Assembly: GCF_914484835.1 (NCBI RefSeq)
Contig: NZ_CAJZAR010000079.1
Coordinates: forward strand, 186,001-250,000
Direction of reading: 5' to 3'
Source: Paraburkholderia tropica
Lineage (GTDB): Bacteria; Pseudomonadota; Gammaproteobacteria; Burkholderiales; Burkholderiaceae
Length of the DNA: 64,000 nt
In this document: one piece after another, positions 25,925 through 34,398 of the stretch
How positions within the stretch are numbered: the stretch's first letter is position 1
How the letters are laid out: every line of letters begins with the position of its first letter
Translations under genes and position numbers: made by a program
The notes under the pieces: generated by a model
What the model was told of the DNA's origin: nothing
What the model saw: the letters and a program-made list of their open reading frames with translations, nothing else
Database searches by the model: none

Positions 25925-26143
25925 TCAGTGCAGGATCTCGGGACGCGCGAGCAGGCCGATGAATTCGTCGATCGTGAGCGCGGGCGCGAACTCGGACAGC
26001 GTCGAATAGATCACCGTGTCGTAGATCGCGGAACCCGCGGCCGACTCAAGCTCGACGCCCGCCGCCGCCGCGCGGTGCTCCGCGCGCTCGTGGGCGATCG
26101 ACAGCAGAAGCTGGGCTTCCGATTTCGAGAATGGCGTTTTCAT
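25925..26143 (-). CDS. Small hypothetical protein, 72 residues
   Basis: A small acidic, helical protein (MKTPFSKSEAQLLLSIAHER... LTIDEFIGLLARPEILH) with no recognised domain, signal or membrane segment. Codon use is like the neighbours, and the reading frame starts cleanly at ATG 26143 with a CCAGG element close upstream. It lies 72 bases downstream of the TraB/GumN gene on the same strand and may be co-transcribed. Nothing indicates its function. Confidence 0.55.
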   Translation of the reverse strand: MKTPFSKSEAQLLLSIAHERAEHRAAAAGVELESAAGSAIYDTVIYSTLSEFAPALTIDEFIGLLARPEILH

Positions 26144-26214
26144 ACCTGGTCTAACGGCGCATGCGATGGAAAGTTTAGGGAAGCCCTCGAAAGAGTTGGT
26201 AAGTTTACATTTCG

Positions 26215-27345
26215 TCAGCGAGCCGCGACTTTGCGCAGCGCGGGCAGCGGTCCCGTGACGGTGTAACCGGCGTCGTGCAGCCGTTGCAGCAGCGAGTGCG
26301 CACCAAAAAAGTGCCCTGCGCCGACCGCGACGAGTATCGGCCCCTTGCCGTAGAAATAGCCGTATTGCGCGAGCGTCTCGGCGAAGATATCGGTGCCGCG
26401 CAGATAGAGGTATTGGCTGAAGTCGTAATGCGCGTCGCTTTCGCCGGGAAAGCGCGCCATCGCCAGCCGCTCCAGTTGCGCGGCGTCGCCCGTTACCCAC
26501 GCCTGCTGAAACTGCGCGTACGAGGCCGCGCCCTGGCGCGCGCCATGCAGTCCCGCGCATTCGCCTTGCAGAAAGGCTTCCTGATCGGCGGCCGGCATCT
26601 CGTCGAAGAGGCGCATGCCCTGCTCGATCGTCTCCAGATAGATCAGCGGAATGCGCTGGCGCTGCGCGATCGATTCGAGCCGCGCGTCGATCCCCGCGAA
26701 CACCAGCGACTCGCCCGTGGGCACGAAGCGCGGCGGCTTCGCGCCATCCTCCCGTTCGAAGCGCTGCTCATGCAGCCGCACCGCATCGACGACGAAGCCC
26801 GCGAGCCACGGCTTGTGCTGGAAGAACACCTTGATATCGGCGCCACTGTCACGCGCGCAATGCGCGAGCGCCTCGGCGCTCATCGACTGCATGTGGTTCG
26901 TGAGATTGTCGGCGGCGGGATAGAGGCCGTAGCGCAGGATCGTCTGCACATTGTCGTGCGTCGGGCTCACGTTGGTTTCGAGCGCGATCGCCTGCACGCG
27001 GTCCGCCAGCGCAGCGAGCGCGGCATCGATGCGCGGGTCGTCGCTCGCGAGTCCGTGGATCGTGGGCAGCAGCAGCAAGGTGGGATGACCGGGCAGGCTC
27101 GCGGTCCACAGCGCAGGACGATAAGCGGATGCCGACGCCGACGCTTTCGCGACGTGTTGCATGTGACCGGTCGCCGGATTGGCCGCCTCGTGCGATGCGT
27201 CGTCCTGCGCCCGCGCACTCAAGCTCAAGCTCAAGCTCAAGCCCAGGCTCAAGCTCAGGCCCACGCTCGCGCACCACACAGCGAGGCCCAGCGCGAAGCG
27301 TTTCGCGCGCGCGCGTGTCCCGGAGTGGCAGTCAGTGTTTATCAT
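26215..27345 (-). CDS. TraB/GumN family protein, exported
   Basis: A 376-residue protein of the TraB/GumN (TIKI-like) family, whose relatives include metalloprotease-like proteins. Conserved segments are TLLLLPTIHGLASDD near residue 100, an ALETN segment near 130 and the C-terminal ILVAVGAGHFFGAHSLLQRL, which together place the paired GxxH/E motifs of the family. The N-terminus is a long signal peptide whose hydrophobic core is a run of Leu-Ser and Gly-Leu pairs encoded by a hexamer tandem repeat, ending in SARAQ. The ATG at 27345 was chosen to begin at this signal. The family's bacterial role is poorly defined. LysR is divergent on the other strand. Confidence 0.82.
   Translation of the reverse strand: MINTDCHSGTRARAKRFALGLAVWCASVGLSLSLGLSLSLSLSARAQDDASHEAANPATGHMQHVAKASASASAYRPALWTASLPGHPTLLLLPTIHGLASDDPRIDAALAALADRVQAIALETNVSPTHDNVQTILRYGLYPAADNLTNHMQSMSAEALAHCARDSGADIKVFFQHKPWLAGFVVDAVRLHEQRFEREDGAKPPRFVPTGESLVFAGIDARLESIAQRQRIPLIYLETIEQGMRLFDEMPAADQEAFLQGECAGLHGARQGAASYAQFQQAWVTGDAAQLERLAMARFPGESDAHYDFSQYLYLRGTDIFAETLAQYGYFYGKGPILVAVGAGHFFGAHSLLQRLHDAGYTVTGPLPALRKVAAR
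27217..27268. repeat. Hexanucleotide tandem repeat (AAGCTC-like, about 8.5 copies)
   Basis: Plus-strand hexamers AAGCTC (three exact in a row from 27221, another at 27251) alternate with one- or two-base variants. On the minus strand they encode Leu-Ser/Gly-Leu pairs in the signal peptide of the TraB/GumN protein. A change in copy number keeps the frame but alters the length of the hydrophobic core. Confidence 0.85.
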
Positions 27346-27473
27346 TGTCGGCACCGCTTCTGGGGAGGCCCCGGTTGCAGCATACGCGAGGCGCGCGCCG
27401 CGCGTCCGTACGCGAGCGCACATGCGCCGGTCCGCACATCGGCGCGCGCTGAATCGATCGTCAAGGAATGCCC

Positions 27474-28385
27474 ATGGATCGTCTGCAAACCATGCAGATC
27501 TACGTGAATATCGTCGAGCGCGGCAGCTTCACGCAAGCCGCCGAAGCGCTGCAACTGCACCGCCCCGCCGTCACGAAAGCCGTGCAGCAACTCGAGGACG
27601 AACTCGGCATCCGCCTCCTGAACCGCAGCACGCGCCGCGTGAGCACGACCGCCGAAGGCGACGAGTTCTATCAGCGCTGTGTTCAATTGCTCGCGGGCGT
27701 GAACGACACGTTCGCCTCGTTCGCGCAGTTCTCGCAGCAGCGCCCGCAGCCGAAGGGACGTCTGCGCCTGAACGTGGCCGTGGCGCTCGCCAAGGCCGTG
27801 ATCATTCCGGCGCTGCCCGAATTCCAGCAGCGCTATCCGCAGATCGAGATCGTGCTGGGCGCGAGCGATCAGCCCGTCGATCTGATCGGCGAAGGTATCG
27901 ACTGCGTGGTGCGGATCGGCGAATTGAAAGACTCCAGCATGGTCGCGCGCAAGATCGGCGAGGTGCCGATGGTGACCTGCGCGTCGCCCGCGTATTGCAC
28001 GCGCCACGGCCTGCCGCGCACGCTCGACGATCTGCGCGCGCATCGCGCCGTGAACTTCTTCACGGGACGCAACCGCCGCGTGATGGACTGGGTGTATCGC
28101 AGCGGCGGCAAGACCGTCGCGCTCAAGCTCGACAGCGCCCTGCTCACCGACAGTTCCGAAGCGCTGCTTGCGTGCGGTCTCGCGGGCTTCGGCCTGATCC
28201 ACGCGCTGCGCCCGGCGTTGCAGCCGCACATCGACGCGGGCCAGCTCGTGGAAGTGCTGCCCGGCATCGCGAAGGTGCCCAAGCCGATCTCCGTCATGTA
28301 TCCGAATCGCGAGCATCTGCCGGGCAAGGTGCGCGTGTTCGTCGACTGGCTCACGGAACTGATCGGCAAACGCTGTCCGGGTTGA
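27474..28385 (+). CDS. LysR-family transcriptional regulator
   Basis: A 303-residue LysR regulator. The N-terminal helix-turn-helix is MQIYVNIVERGSFTQAAEALQLHRPAVTKAVQQLEDELGIRLLNRSTRRVSTT. The rest is a periplasmic-binding-like effector domain (LRLNVAVALAKAVIIPALPEFQQRYPQIEI). MDRLQTM at 27474 was preferred over an ATG six bases upstream because an AAGGA site is correctly spaced only for the former. The gene downstream on the same strand encodes an MDR oxidoreductase, and a perfect inverted repeat sits between them, so that gene may be its target. Confidence 0.92.
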   Translation: MDRLQTMQIYVNIVERGSFTQAAEALQLHRPAVTKAVQQLEDELGIRLLNRSTRRVSTTAEGDEFYQRCVQLLAGVNDTFASFAQFSQQRPQPKGRLRLNVAVALAKAVIIPALPEFQQRYPQIEIVLGASDQPVDLIGEGIDCVVRIGELKDSSMVARKIGEVPMVTCASPAYCTRHGLPRTLDDLRAHRAVNFFTGRNRRVMDWVYRSGGKTVALKLDSALLTDSSEALLACGLAGFGLIHALRPALQPHIDAGQLVEVLPGIAKVPKPISVMYPNREHLPGKVRVFVDWLTELIGKRCPG

Positions 28386-28416
28386 AGCGCTGCGCGGATT
28401 CCGCTCAAGCGCACGC

Positions 28417-28439
28417 ATTGTTATTCATCCAATAACAAT
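28417..28439. promoter_or_regulatory. Perfect inverted repeat, candidate LysR operator
   Basis: ATTGTTATT-N5-AATAACAAT has perfect nine-base arms. It is AT-rich in a GC-rich context and carries a T-N11-A core as LysR sites do. It lies 31 bases after the LysR stop and about 120 bases before the MDR oxidoreductase start. Confidence 0.55.
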
Positions 28440-28560
28440 GAGTAATCGCGCCACGCGTTTATTCGCGCTGCGGCGCGGCATACAGTAATCGGACCGGGCG
28501 CGCCTTGCGATGCATCTTTTCATGCTTATGCGCCCCGTTCGAATTCAAGAGGAATCCAGA

Positions 28561-29550
28561 ATGTCCAGAATCGTCCGCTTTCACCGCATCGGCGGCCCCG
28601 ACGTGCTCCAGATCGACGACGTCGACGTGCCCGCTCCGCAGGCCGGCGAGGTGCAGATCCGCGTCAAGGCCATCGGCCTGAACCGCGCCGAAGTCATGTA
28701 CCGCAGCGGCCAGTACACGCACGCGCCGCGCTTTCCCGCCGCGCTGGGCTATGAAGCGTCGGGCATCGTCGAAGCCGTGGGCAGCGGCGTGCAGGACTTC
28801 GCGCCCGGCGACGCCGTGAGCGTCGTACCCGCGTTCTCGTTTCTCGACTACGGCATGTACGGCGAACGCGTGAATGCGCCCGCACACGCCGTCGTGAAGA
28901 ACCCGGCGGGCCTCTCGTTCGAGGAAGCCGCCGCCACGTGGATGCAGTACGCCACGGCCTGGGGCGCGCTGATCGAAATCGGCGGCCTCGCGCGCGGCCA
29001 GGCCGTGCTGGTGGGCGCGGCGTCCAGCAGCGTGGGACTCGCGGCGATCCAGATCGCCAACAGCGTCGGCGCGGTGCCGATCGCGCTCACGCGCAGCGAC
29101 AGCAAGCGCGCGGCGCTGCTCGAAGCGGGCGCAAAGCACGTGATCGCGGGCGGCGGCGCGGCGCTCACGGAGCAGGTGCTGGAGATCACGGCCGGCACGG
29201 GCGCGCATCTGGCGTTCGATCCGGTCGGCGGCCCGGAGGCGGCGCATCAACTGCGCGCGCTCGCGAAACAGGGCATCTTCGTGCAATACGGCGCGCTCGA
29301 CACGCGCGATCTGAGCGTGCCCGTGATGGACCTGCTCTCGCGCCATCTCACGGTGCGCGGCTACGAGTTGTTCGAAATCACCACCGACGCCGCGAAGCTC
29401 GAACGCGCGAAACGCTTCATTAGCGACGGCCTCGCCTCGGGCGCGCTCAAGCCCGCGATCGACCGCACGTTCACGCTCGACGAGATCGCCGAAGCGCACC
29501 GCTACATGGAAGCGGGCGCGCAGGTCGGCAAGATCGTCGTGACGGTGTAA
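28561..29550 (+). CDS. Zinc-independent MDR oxidoreductase, quinone oxidoreductase-like
   Basis: A 329-residue medium-chain dehydrogenase/reductase. An N-terminal GroES-like domain (VLQIDDVDVPAPQAGEVQIRVKAIGLNRAEVMYRSGQY) is followed by a nucleotide-binding domain with AVLVGAASSSVGLAAIQIANSVGA (the AxxGxxG-like motif) near residue 155. The structural zinc Cys set of alcohol dehydrogenases is absent, as in NADPH:quinone oxidoreductases. The ATG has AGAGGA upstream. A LysR gene precedes it on the same strand. The substrate is unknown. Confidence 0.88.
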   Translation: MSRIVRFHRIGGPDVLQIDDVDVPAPQAGEVQIRVKAIGLNRAEVMYRSGQYTHAPRFPAALGYEASGIVEAVGSGVQDFAPGDAVSVVPAFSFLDYGMYGERVNAPAHAVVKNPAGLSFEEAAATWMQYATAWGALIEIGGLARGQAVLVGAASSSVGLAAIQIANSVGAVPIALTRSDSKRAALLEAGAKHVIAGGGAALTEQVLEITAGTGAHLAFDPVGGPEAAHQLRALAKQGIFVQYGALDTRDLSVPVMDLLSRHLTVRGYELFEITTDAAKLERAKRFISDGLASGALKPAIDRTFTLDEIAEAHRYMEAGAQVGKIVVTV

Positions 29551-29581
29551 GGCCGCGCGCGGATTCCGACGCAGCATGAAA

Positions 29582-29609
29582 AACGCCCCGCTTTCGAGCG
29601 GGGCGTTTT
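29582..29609 (+). terminator. Rho-independent terminator
   Basis: AACGCCCCGC / GCGGGGCGTT with a TTTCGA loop, followed by TTTA, ends the MDR oxidoreductase transcript and leads directly into the octamer repeat. Confidence 0.85.
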
Positions 29610-29751
29610 ACGTTTTTACGTTTTTACGTTTTTACGTTTTTACGTTTTTACGTTTTTACGTTTTTACGTTTTTGCGTTTGTGCGTTTGTGCGTTCTTGCG
29701 TTTTACGTTTTTGCGTTTGTGCGTTCTTGCGTTTTACGTTTTTGCGTGTCG
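29610..29751. repeat. Octanucleotide satellite (ACGTTTTT)n with degenerate higher-order copies
   Basis: Eight exact tandem copies of ACGTTTTT (29610-29673) are followed by variants GCGTTTGT, GCGTTCTT and the seven-base GCGTTTT. The last part repeats a 31-base unit (8+8+8+7) about twice. The stretch is AT-rich against a GC-rich background, lies between the 3' ends of two convergent genes and is not translated on either strand. Confidence 0.92.
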
Positions 29752-29769
29752 AGCGTCTGGCGTCGCGCA

Positions 29770-30873
29770 TCAAGCCTTGCGCGCCTTCGCAAGCACGTCG
29801 AGATTGCCCTCGCCGAAACCATGATGGCCGAGGCGCTGCACCACTTCGAAAAAGATCTCGCCGGGGCGGCGCTTCACGAAGGTCTGCAGGAACAGGCGCG
29901 GCACGCCGTCCGCGCCGATCTCGCCGTCGATCAGGATATGACGCTTGCGCAGCGCCTCGATATCGAGGCCGTGACCGGGCAGGCGCGCATCGACCGAATC
30001 GTAATACGCGGGCGGCGGCTCCACGAATTCGACGCCGCTCGCCATCAGCGCATCGACGCACGGCACGATGTCGTCGCTCGCGAGCGCGATATGCTGCACG
30101 CCCTCGCCCGGATGATCGGGCAGATAGTCGTGCATCAGCTCGGTGCGGCGCGTGCCTTCCTCGTAGACGGGAATGCGGATCTCGCCGCCCGGCGACACCA
30201 TCACGCGCGACTCCTGCGAAACGTGCCAGTTCGCGTTGATCTCGTGGATCTCGCGGAAATGCAGCAGCTCGCGATAGAAGTCGAGCCATTCGTCGATGCG
30301 GCCCGCGCCCACCGTCTGCGTGAGGTGATCGACGCGTTGCAGGCCGGTGCCGCCGTGCTCCAGATCGGCCTGGGCGGTGGCGATGTCGATCGGGCGGAAG
30401 TCGATGTCGAAAATCGAAATGTCACCGACGCCGCCGCGCAGGCCGCCACGGCCGCGCCAGCGGTCGACGAAATAGATATGCGAGTCGCCGATGCCCTGGA
30501 TCGCCGGGATCTTCAGCTCGCCCGCGCCGACGCGCTCGCCCTCGAACGCCCACGCGCCCAGACGCAGCGCGTGTTCGAAGGCGCGCCGCGCGCTCTCCAC
30601 GCGCACGCCGATCGCGCAGATGCCCATGCCGTATTCCTCGGCGTAGCGCGCGGCGAACGAGTCCGGCTCGGCGTTGAGCAGGAAATTCATCTGGCCCTGG
30701 CGATAGAGCGTCACGTCCTTGCTGATGTGGCGCGCGATGGCCTTGAACCCCAGCTGCTCGAAGCGCCGCCCGAGCGCGGCGGGATCGGGCGCCGCGAATT
30801 CGACGAACTCGATGCCGGCCATGCCGAGCGGATTGGCCTGCTCCGGCGCGCCGGAAATGGGGTTGGACGACAT
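29770..30873 (-). CDS. hppD: 4-hydroxyphenylpyruvate dioxygenase
   Basis: A 367-residue iron(II) dioxygenase converting 4-hydroxyphenylpyruvate to homogentisate in tyrosine breakdown. The two-domain vicinal-oxygen-chelate fold is seen: N-terminal NPLGMAGIEFVEFAAPDPAAL, then the metal-ligand positions VDHLT (His, near residue 190), GVQHIALAS (His, near 270) and GEIFFEVVQR (Glu, near 345). The RLGHHGFGEGN tail is typical. ATG at 30873 was chosen for its AGGAG site; eight more residues could be added upstream. No homogentisate dioxygenase gene is in the window. Confidence 0.93.
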   Translation of the reverse strand: MSSNPISGAPEQANPLGMAGIEFVEFAAPDPAALGRRFEQLGFKAIARHISKDVTLYRQGQMNFLLNAEPDSFAARYAEEYGMGICAIGVRVESARRAFEHALRLGAWAFEGERVGAGELKIPAIQGIGDSHIYFVDRWRGRGGLRGGVGDISIFDIDFRPIDIATAQADLEHGGTGLQRVDHLTQTVGAGRIDEWLDFYRELLHFREIHEINANWHVSQESRVMVSPGGEIRIPVYEEGTRRTELMHDYLPDHPGEGVQHIALASDDIVPCVDALMASGVEFVEPPPAYYDSVDARLPGHGLDIEALRKRHILIDGEIGADGVPRLFLQTFVKRRPGEIFFEVVQRLGHHGFGEGNLDVLAKARKA

Positions 30874-31181
30874 GCGGAAGGCTCCTGAAACCAGCAAAAA
30901 ACCATGAACGACGGCGGCGACAGACCGCGCCGCCAGTACCCGCCAATTTTAACCAAATCGTTCATCGCGCCAAAGAAGGGCATCGACCAGGTCGTGCCTG
31001 CTCTCCGTGCTAACCCGCAAAGCGTTCGATAAACGCACGCGATTGGGCGATAATCGCGCATTTTGCGCGTTCCGTACATTGCCGAGCCGCCTGCGCGGCT
31101 CTATGCTCCGTTTCACCGCTGCGGCAAGTCCCGCGCGTATGTTTGGCGACATAGATCAAAAGCCAGTTTCTGGAGACACTC
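30874..31181. other. Intergenic region between hppD and the MHS transporter
   Basis: These 308 bases separate divergent genes. They must hold both promoters, but no clear -35/-10 pair, operator or small gene stood out. Confidence 0.5.
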
Positions 31182-32501
31182 ATGACCCCGACCCTCGACA
31201 CCACCGGCGCCTCCGAGCCCGCTCCCGCCGCCCGCCCGAGCGGCCAGGCCCGCAAGGCCGCGCTGGGCAGCTTCGTCGGCGCCGTCGTCGACTGGTACGA
31301 CTTTCTGCTCTACGGGATTGTCGCCGCACTGGTCTTCAATACCGCGTTTTTCCCCAACATCGGCAAGATGGGCACGCTCGCGGCCTTCGCGACCTTCGGC
31401 GTGGGCTTCCTGTTCCGCCCGCTCGGCGGCGTGGTGTTCGGCCACTACGGCGACCGCCTCGGACGCAAGCGCATGCTCGTGCTGACCGTCATGCTGATGG
31501 GCCTCTCGACGGTCGCCATCGGCCTGCTGCCCACCTTCGCGACGATCGGCTGGTGGGCGCCCGTGCTGCTCGTGCTGCTGCGCGCCATTCAGGGCTTCGC
31601 GGTGGGCGGCGAATGGGGCGGCGCGGCGCTGATGGCCGTGGAAAGCGCGCCCAAGCACAAGAAGGCGTTCTATAGCAGCGGCGTGCAGGTCGGCTACGGC
31701 GTGGGCCTCGTGCTCGCGACCGGCATCGTCGCGCTGCTCAGCCACCTGCTCGGCGAGACCGCATTCCGCGCCTGGGGCTGGCGTCTGCCGTTCGTGTTCA
31801 GCGTGGTGCTCGTGCTCGTGGGCCTGTGGGTGCGTTCGAGCATGGACGAGTCGCGCGAGTTCGTCGAGAAGGTCGAGCACGGCCATCGCAAGCTCAAGAT
31901 GCCGGTGCTCGAAGCGCTCACGCGTCATCCGAAGGCCTTCGTCTATATCATCGCGCTGCGTCTGGCCGAACTCTTCACGATGTACATCGTGACCGCGTTC
32001 GCGCTTAGCTATTCGACCACGAACCTCGGCCTGTCGCGCGACCTGTTCCTCGGCATCGGCTTGTTCGTCGGCGCGCTGTCGTGCGTGACGATTCCGTGCT
32101 TCGCGTGGCTCGCCGACCGCGTCGGCCTGCGCCGCGTCTACCTGATCGGCGCGACGATCGGCCTTGCCAGCGCGGTGCCGTTCTTCCTCGCACTCGAAGC
32201 GCGCTCGATCGTCTGGATCGTGATCTTCTCCGTGGCGCTCGCGAACATCGCGCACGACATGGTGGTGAGCGTGCAGCAGCCGCTTTTCACCGAACTGTTC
32301 GGCGCAGAATACCGCTACAGCGGCGCGGGCGTGGGCTATCAGTTCGCAAGCGTGGTCGGTGGCGGCTTCACGCCGTTCATCGCCGTGGCGCTGGTGGGCG
32401 TGGGCGGCGGCTCGTGGCATCTGGTGGCTGCGTATCTGGCCGTCGGCTGCCTCATTTCGCTGTTCGTGGCGGCGCGCATGAAGCCCGCGCAGGCGCACTG
32501 A
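31182..32501 (+). CDS. MFS transporter, metabolite:H+ symporter (MHS) family
   Basis: A 439-residue inner-membrane symporter with about 12 helices. The family motifs are SFVGAVVDWYDFLLYGIVAALVF in helix 1, GGVVFGHYGDRLGRKRMLVLTV after helix 2 and RAIQGFAVGGEWGGAALMAVE in helix 4. Relatives carry shikimate, alpha-ketoglutarate, proline/betaine or aromatic acids. The gene lies between hppD and an IclR regulator, which hints at an aromatic acid but does not prove it. TCTGGAGAC precedes the ATG. Confidence 0.9.
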   Translation: MTPTLDTTGASEPAPAARPSGQARKAALGSFVGAVVDWYDFLLYGIVAALVFNTAFFPNIGKMGTLAAFATFGVGFLFRPLGGVVFGHYGDRLGRKRMLVLTVMLMGLSTVAIGLLPTFATIGWWAPVLLVLLRAIQGFAVGGEWGGAALMAVESAPKHKKAFYSSGVQVGYGVGLVLATGIVALLSHLLGETAFRAWGWRLPFVFSVVLVLVGLWVRSSMDESREFVEKVEHGHRKLKMPVLEALTRHPKAFVYIIALRLAELFTMYIVTAFALSYSTTNLGLSRDLFLGIGLFVGALSCVTIPCFAWLADRVGLRRVYLIGATIGLASAVPFFLALEARSIVWIVIFSVALANIAHDMVVSVQQPLFTELFGAEYRYSGAGVGYQFASVVGGGFTPFIAVALVGVGGGSWHLVAAYLAVGCLISLFVAARMKPAQAH

Positions 32502-32524
32502 GCGCAAGCGCATATCGACTCACG

Positions 32525-32550
32525 AGGCCGGGCGCATGCCCGGCCTTTTT
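32525..32550 (+). terminator. Rho-independent terminator after the MHS transporter
   Basis: AGGCCGGGC / GCCCGGCCT with loop GCAT is followed by TTTTT. The IclR gene begins 28 bases later. Confidence 0.9.
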
Positions 32551-32577
32551 CGCTTTCCGGCTTGACGGCGTTCCGCC

Positions 32578-33348
32578 ATGAAAACCACCACTCTCGCCCG
32601 CCGCGACTGGATCGCCGGACTCGAAAAAGGCCTCGCGATTCTCGAAGCCTTCGACAACCAGCACGCGCGCATGACCGCGACCCAGGCCGGCGAACGCACG
32701 GGCCTCTCGCGCACCGCCGCGCGGCGCTATCTGCTGACGCTCGAATCGCTCGGCTACGTCTACACCGATGGACGCCTGTTCGGCCTCACGCCGCGCGTGC
32801 TGCGCGTGGGCTGGTCGTATTTCGATTCGGCGCGCTTGCCGCGCATGGTGCAGCCGTACCTGCAGCAATTGAGCGCGACGCTCAACGAATCGGCCTATGT
32901 GAGCGTGCTCGACGGCTGGGATCTCGTGGTGATCGCGCGCAACGGCGTCTCGCGCGTGATGACGACGGGCTTCGTGCTCGGCGCGCGCGTGCCCGCGCCG
33001 CTGATCTCGCCGGGCGTGGTGCTGCTCGCGTACAAGGAGGATCAGCAGGCGGTGTCGAGCTGGCTCGACGGCGTGGAACTCGCGCCCTTCACGGCGCATA
33101 CGATCACGAGCGCGACGCGTCTGCGCGAGAAAATCGTGCGTGCGCGCGTGGATGGTTATGCGCTGATCGAGCAGCAATTGCAGGTGGGCGTGCGCGGCGT
33201 GGCGGTGCCGCTGCGCAATCGCAGCGGCGCTGTCGTCGCGGCGTTGAGCACGAATATGTCGATCGGCGATGAAAGCCCCGACGACGCCGTGCGGCGTGTG
33301 CTGCCGCATTTGCAGGAGACGGCGCTGGCGATGTTGAATGTGTTGTGA
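32578..33348 (+). CDS. IclR-family regulator, PcaR/PobR-like
   Basis: A 256-residue regulator. The N-terminal winged helix (WIAGLEKGLAILEAFDNQHARMTATQAGERTGLSRTAARRYLLTLESLGYV) is followed by the IclR effector domain (YVSVLDGWDLVVIAR, GVRGVAVPLRNRSGAVVAALS). The subfamily usually controls protocatechuate, 4-hydroxybenzoate or related aromatic pathways. It lies immediately downstream of the MHS transporter, which may be a target. Confidence 0.9.
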   Translation: MKTTTLARRDWIAGLEKGLAILEAFDNQHARMTATQAGERTGLSRTAARRYLLTLESLGYVYTDGRLFGLTPRVLRVGWSYFDSARLPRMVQPYLQQLSATLNESAYVSVLDGWDLVVIARNGVSRVMTTGFVLGARVPAPLISPGVVLLAYKEDQQAVSSWLDGVELAPFTAHTITSATRLREKIVRARVDGYALIEQQLQVGVRGVAVPLRNRSGAVVAALSTNMSIGDESPDDAVRRVLPHLQETALAMLNVL

Positions 33349-33367
33349 TGGCGATCGGTAAGCGGCG

Positions 33368-34237
33368 TTAGCGCGCGGCCGCCTCCGCCACGATCCACTC
33401 ATAAAACGCCGTCATCGCGGGCGTCATCGCCCGCGACTTCAGCCACGCCAGCCAGTAACTCCCGAGCATCACCTCGGCCTCGAACGGCCGCGCCAGCAAC
33501 CCCGCCTGCAACTCCCGCGCGAACATGCACGCGGGAGCGAGCGCGACCCCCGCGCCCTGCATCGCCGCTTCCGCCATCAGCCGCGACGAATCGAAAATCG
33601 GCCCGCTTACGGCCCACGCCTCGACTCCGGCGGCGGCGAACCATTCCAGCCATTCGTCGGTGCGATAGGACCGCAGCAGCGTCTCCTTCGCCAGATCGGC
33701 CGGCGACGCCAGCCGCCGCGCGATCTCCGGCGCGCACAGCACCGCGTGCGGCGCGTCGAACAAGCGCACGTTATCCGTCGCGGGCCACTTGCCATCGCCG
33801 AAGCGAATCGCGAAGTCCAGCCCCTCGCCCGCCAGATCGACGAGATTGTTATTCGTCAGCAGCCGCAATTCGACGAACGGATGCGCCTCGCGAAACGACT
33901 TCAAACGCGGCATCAGCCAGCCGATCGCGAAGGTGCCGACCACGCCCACCGTGAGCACTTCGTGCAGACGTCCGCCCTCGAACTGCTTGAGCACCGTTTC
34001 GATACGGCCGAACGCGTCGCTGAGCACGGGCAGCAGCGCGCGCGCCTCGTCGGTCATGCCGAGCCCGCGCGGCAGACGCCGGAACAGCGGCACGCCGAGC
34101 CACTCTTCGAGCATGCGCACCTGCTGGCTCACCGCCGCCTGCGTGACCTTGAGTTCGAGCCCGGCGCGCGTGAAGCTCAAATGGCGCGCCGACGCCTCGA
34201 AGGCGCGCAGCGCGTGCAGTGGCAGATTGGGACGCAT
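33368..34237 (-). CDS. ampR: LysR-family regulator, AmpR-like
   Basis: A 289-residue LysR regulator very close in pattern to AmpR: LPLHALRAFEASARHLSFTRAGLELKVTQAAVSQQVRMLEEWLGVPLFRRLPRGL at the start and LTVGVVGTFAIGWLMPRLKSFREAHPFVELRLLTNNN in the effector domain. It is divergent from a class C beta-lactamase gene, the classical AmpR/AmpC layout. AmpR switches from repressor to activator in response to cell-wall muropeptides. The spacer to ampC is 161 bases and holds an inverted repeat at 34254-34275. Confidence 0.88.
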   Translation of the reverse strand: MRPNLPLHALRAFEASARHLSFTRAGLELKVTQAAVSQQVRMLEEWLGVPLFRRLPRGLGMTDEARALLPVLSDAFGRIETVLKQFEGGRLHEVLTVGVVGTFAIGWLMPRLKSFREAHPFVELRLLTNNNLVDLAGEGLDFAIRFGDGKWPATDNVRLFDAPHAVLCAPEIARRLASPADLAKETLLRSYRTDEWLEWFAAAGVEAWAVSGPIFDSSRLMAEAAMQGAGVALAPACMFARELQAGLLARPFEAEVMLGSYWLAWLKSRAMTPAMTAFYEWIVAEAAAR

Positions 34238-34253
34238 CGTGTCGACCTATAAG

Positions 34254-34275
34254 TTTGGCTTGTGGCTGAGCCAAA
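34254..34275. promoter_or_regulatory. Candidate AmpR operator
   Basis: TTTGGCT (34254-34260) and AGCCAAA (34269-34275) form a perfect inverted repeat with an eight-base spacer, including a T-N11-A core. It begins 17 bases before the ampR start and lies about 125 bases before ampC. Confidence 0.5.
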
Positions 34276-34398
34276 TTATCGTCGCTTGTCGGGTGGCGGG
34301 CAACGCACCACAATCGTCGGCGAAATCGCTGCAATGCGCATGATCCGCCGCCCGGCGGTGTCTGTCGGGCGCTCCACAGACCGACTCCGTCCTCGACC

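Noticed and set aside
29576..29824. Open frame rich in Phe, Leu and Arg
   Set aside because: It is merely the translation of the ACGTTTTT octamer repeat.
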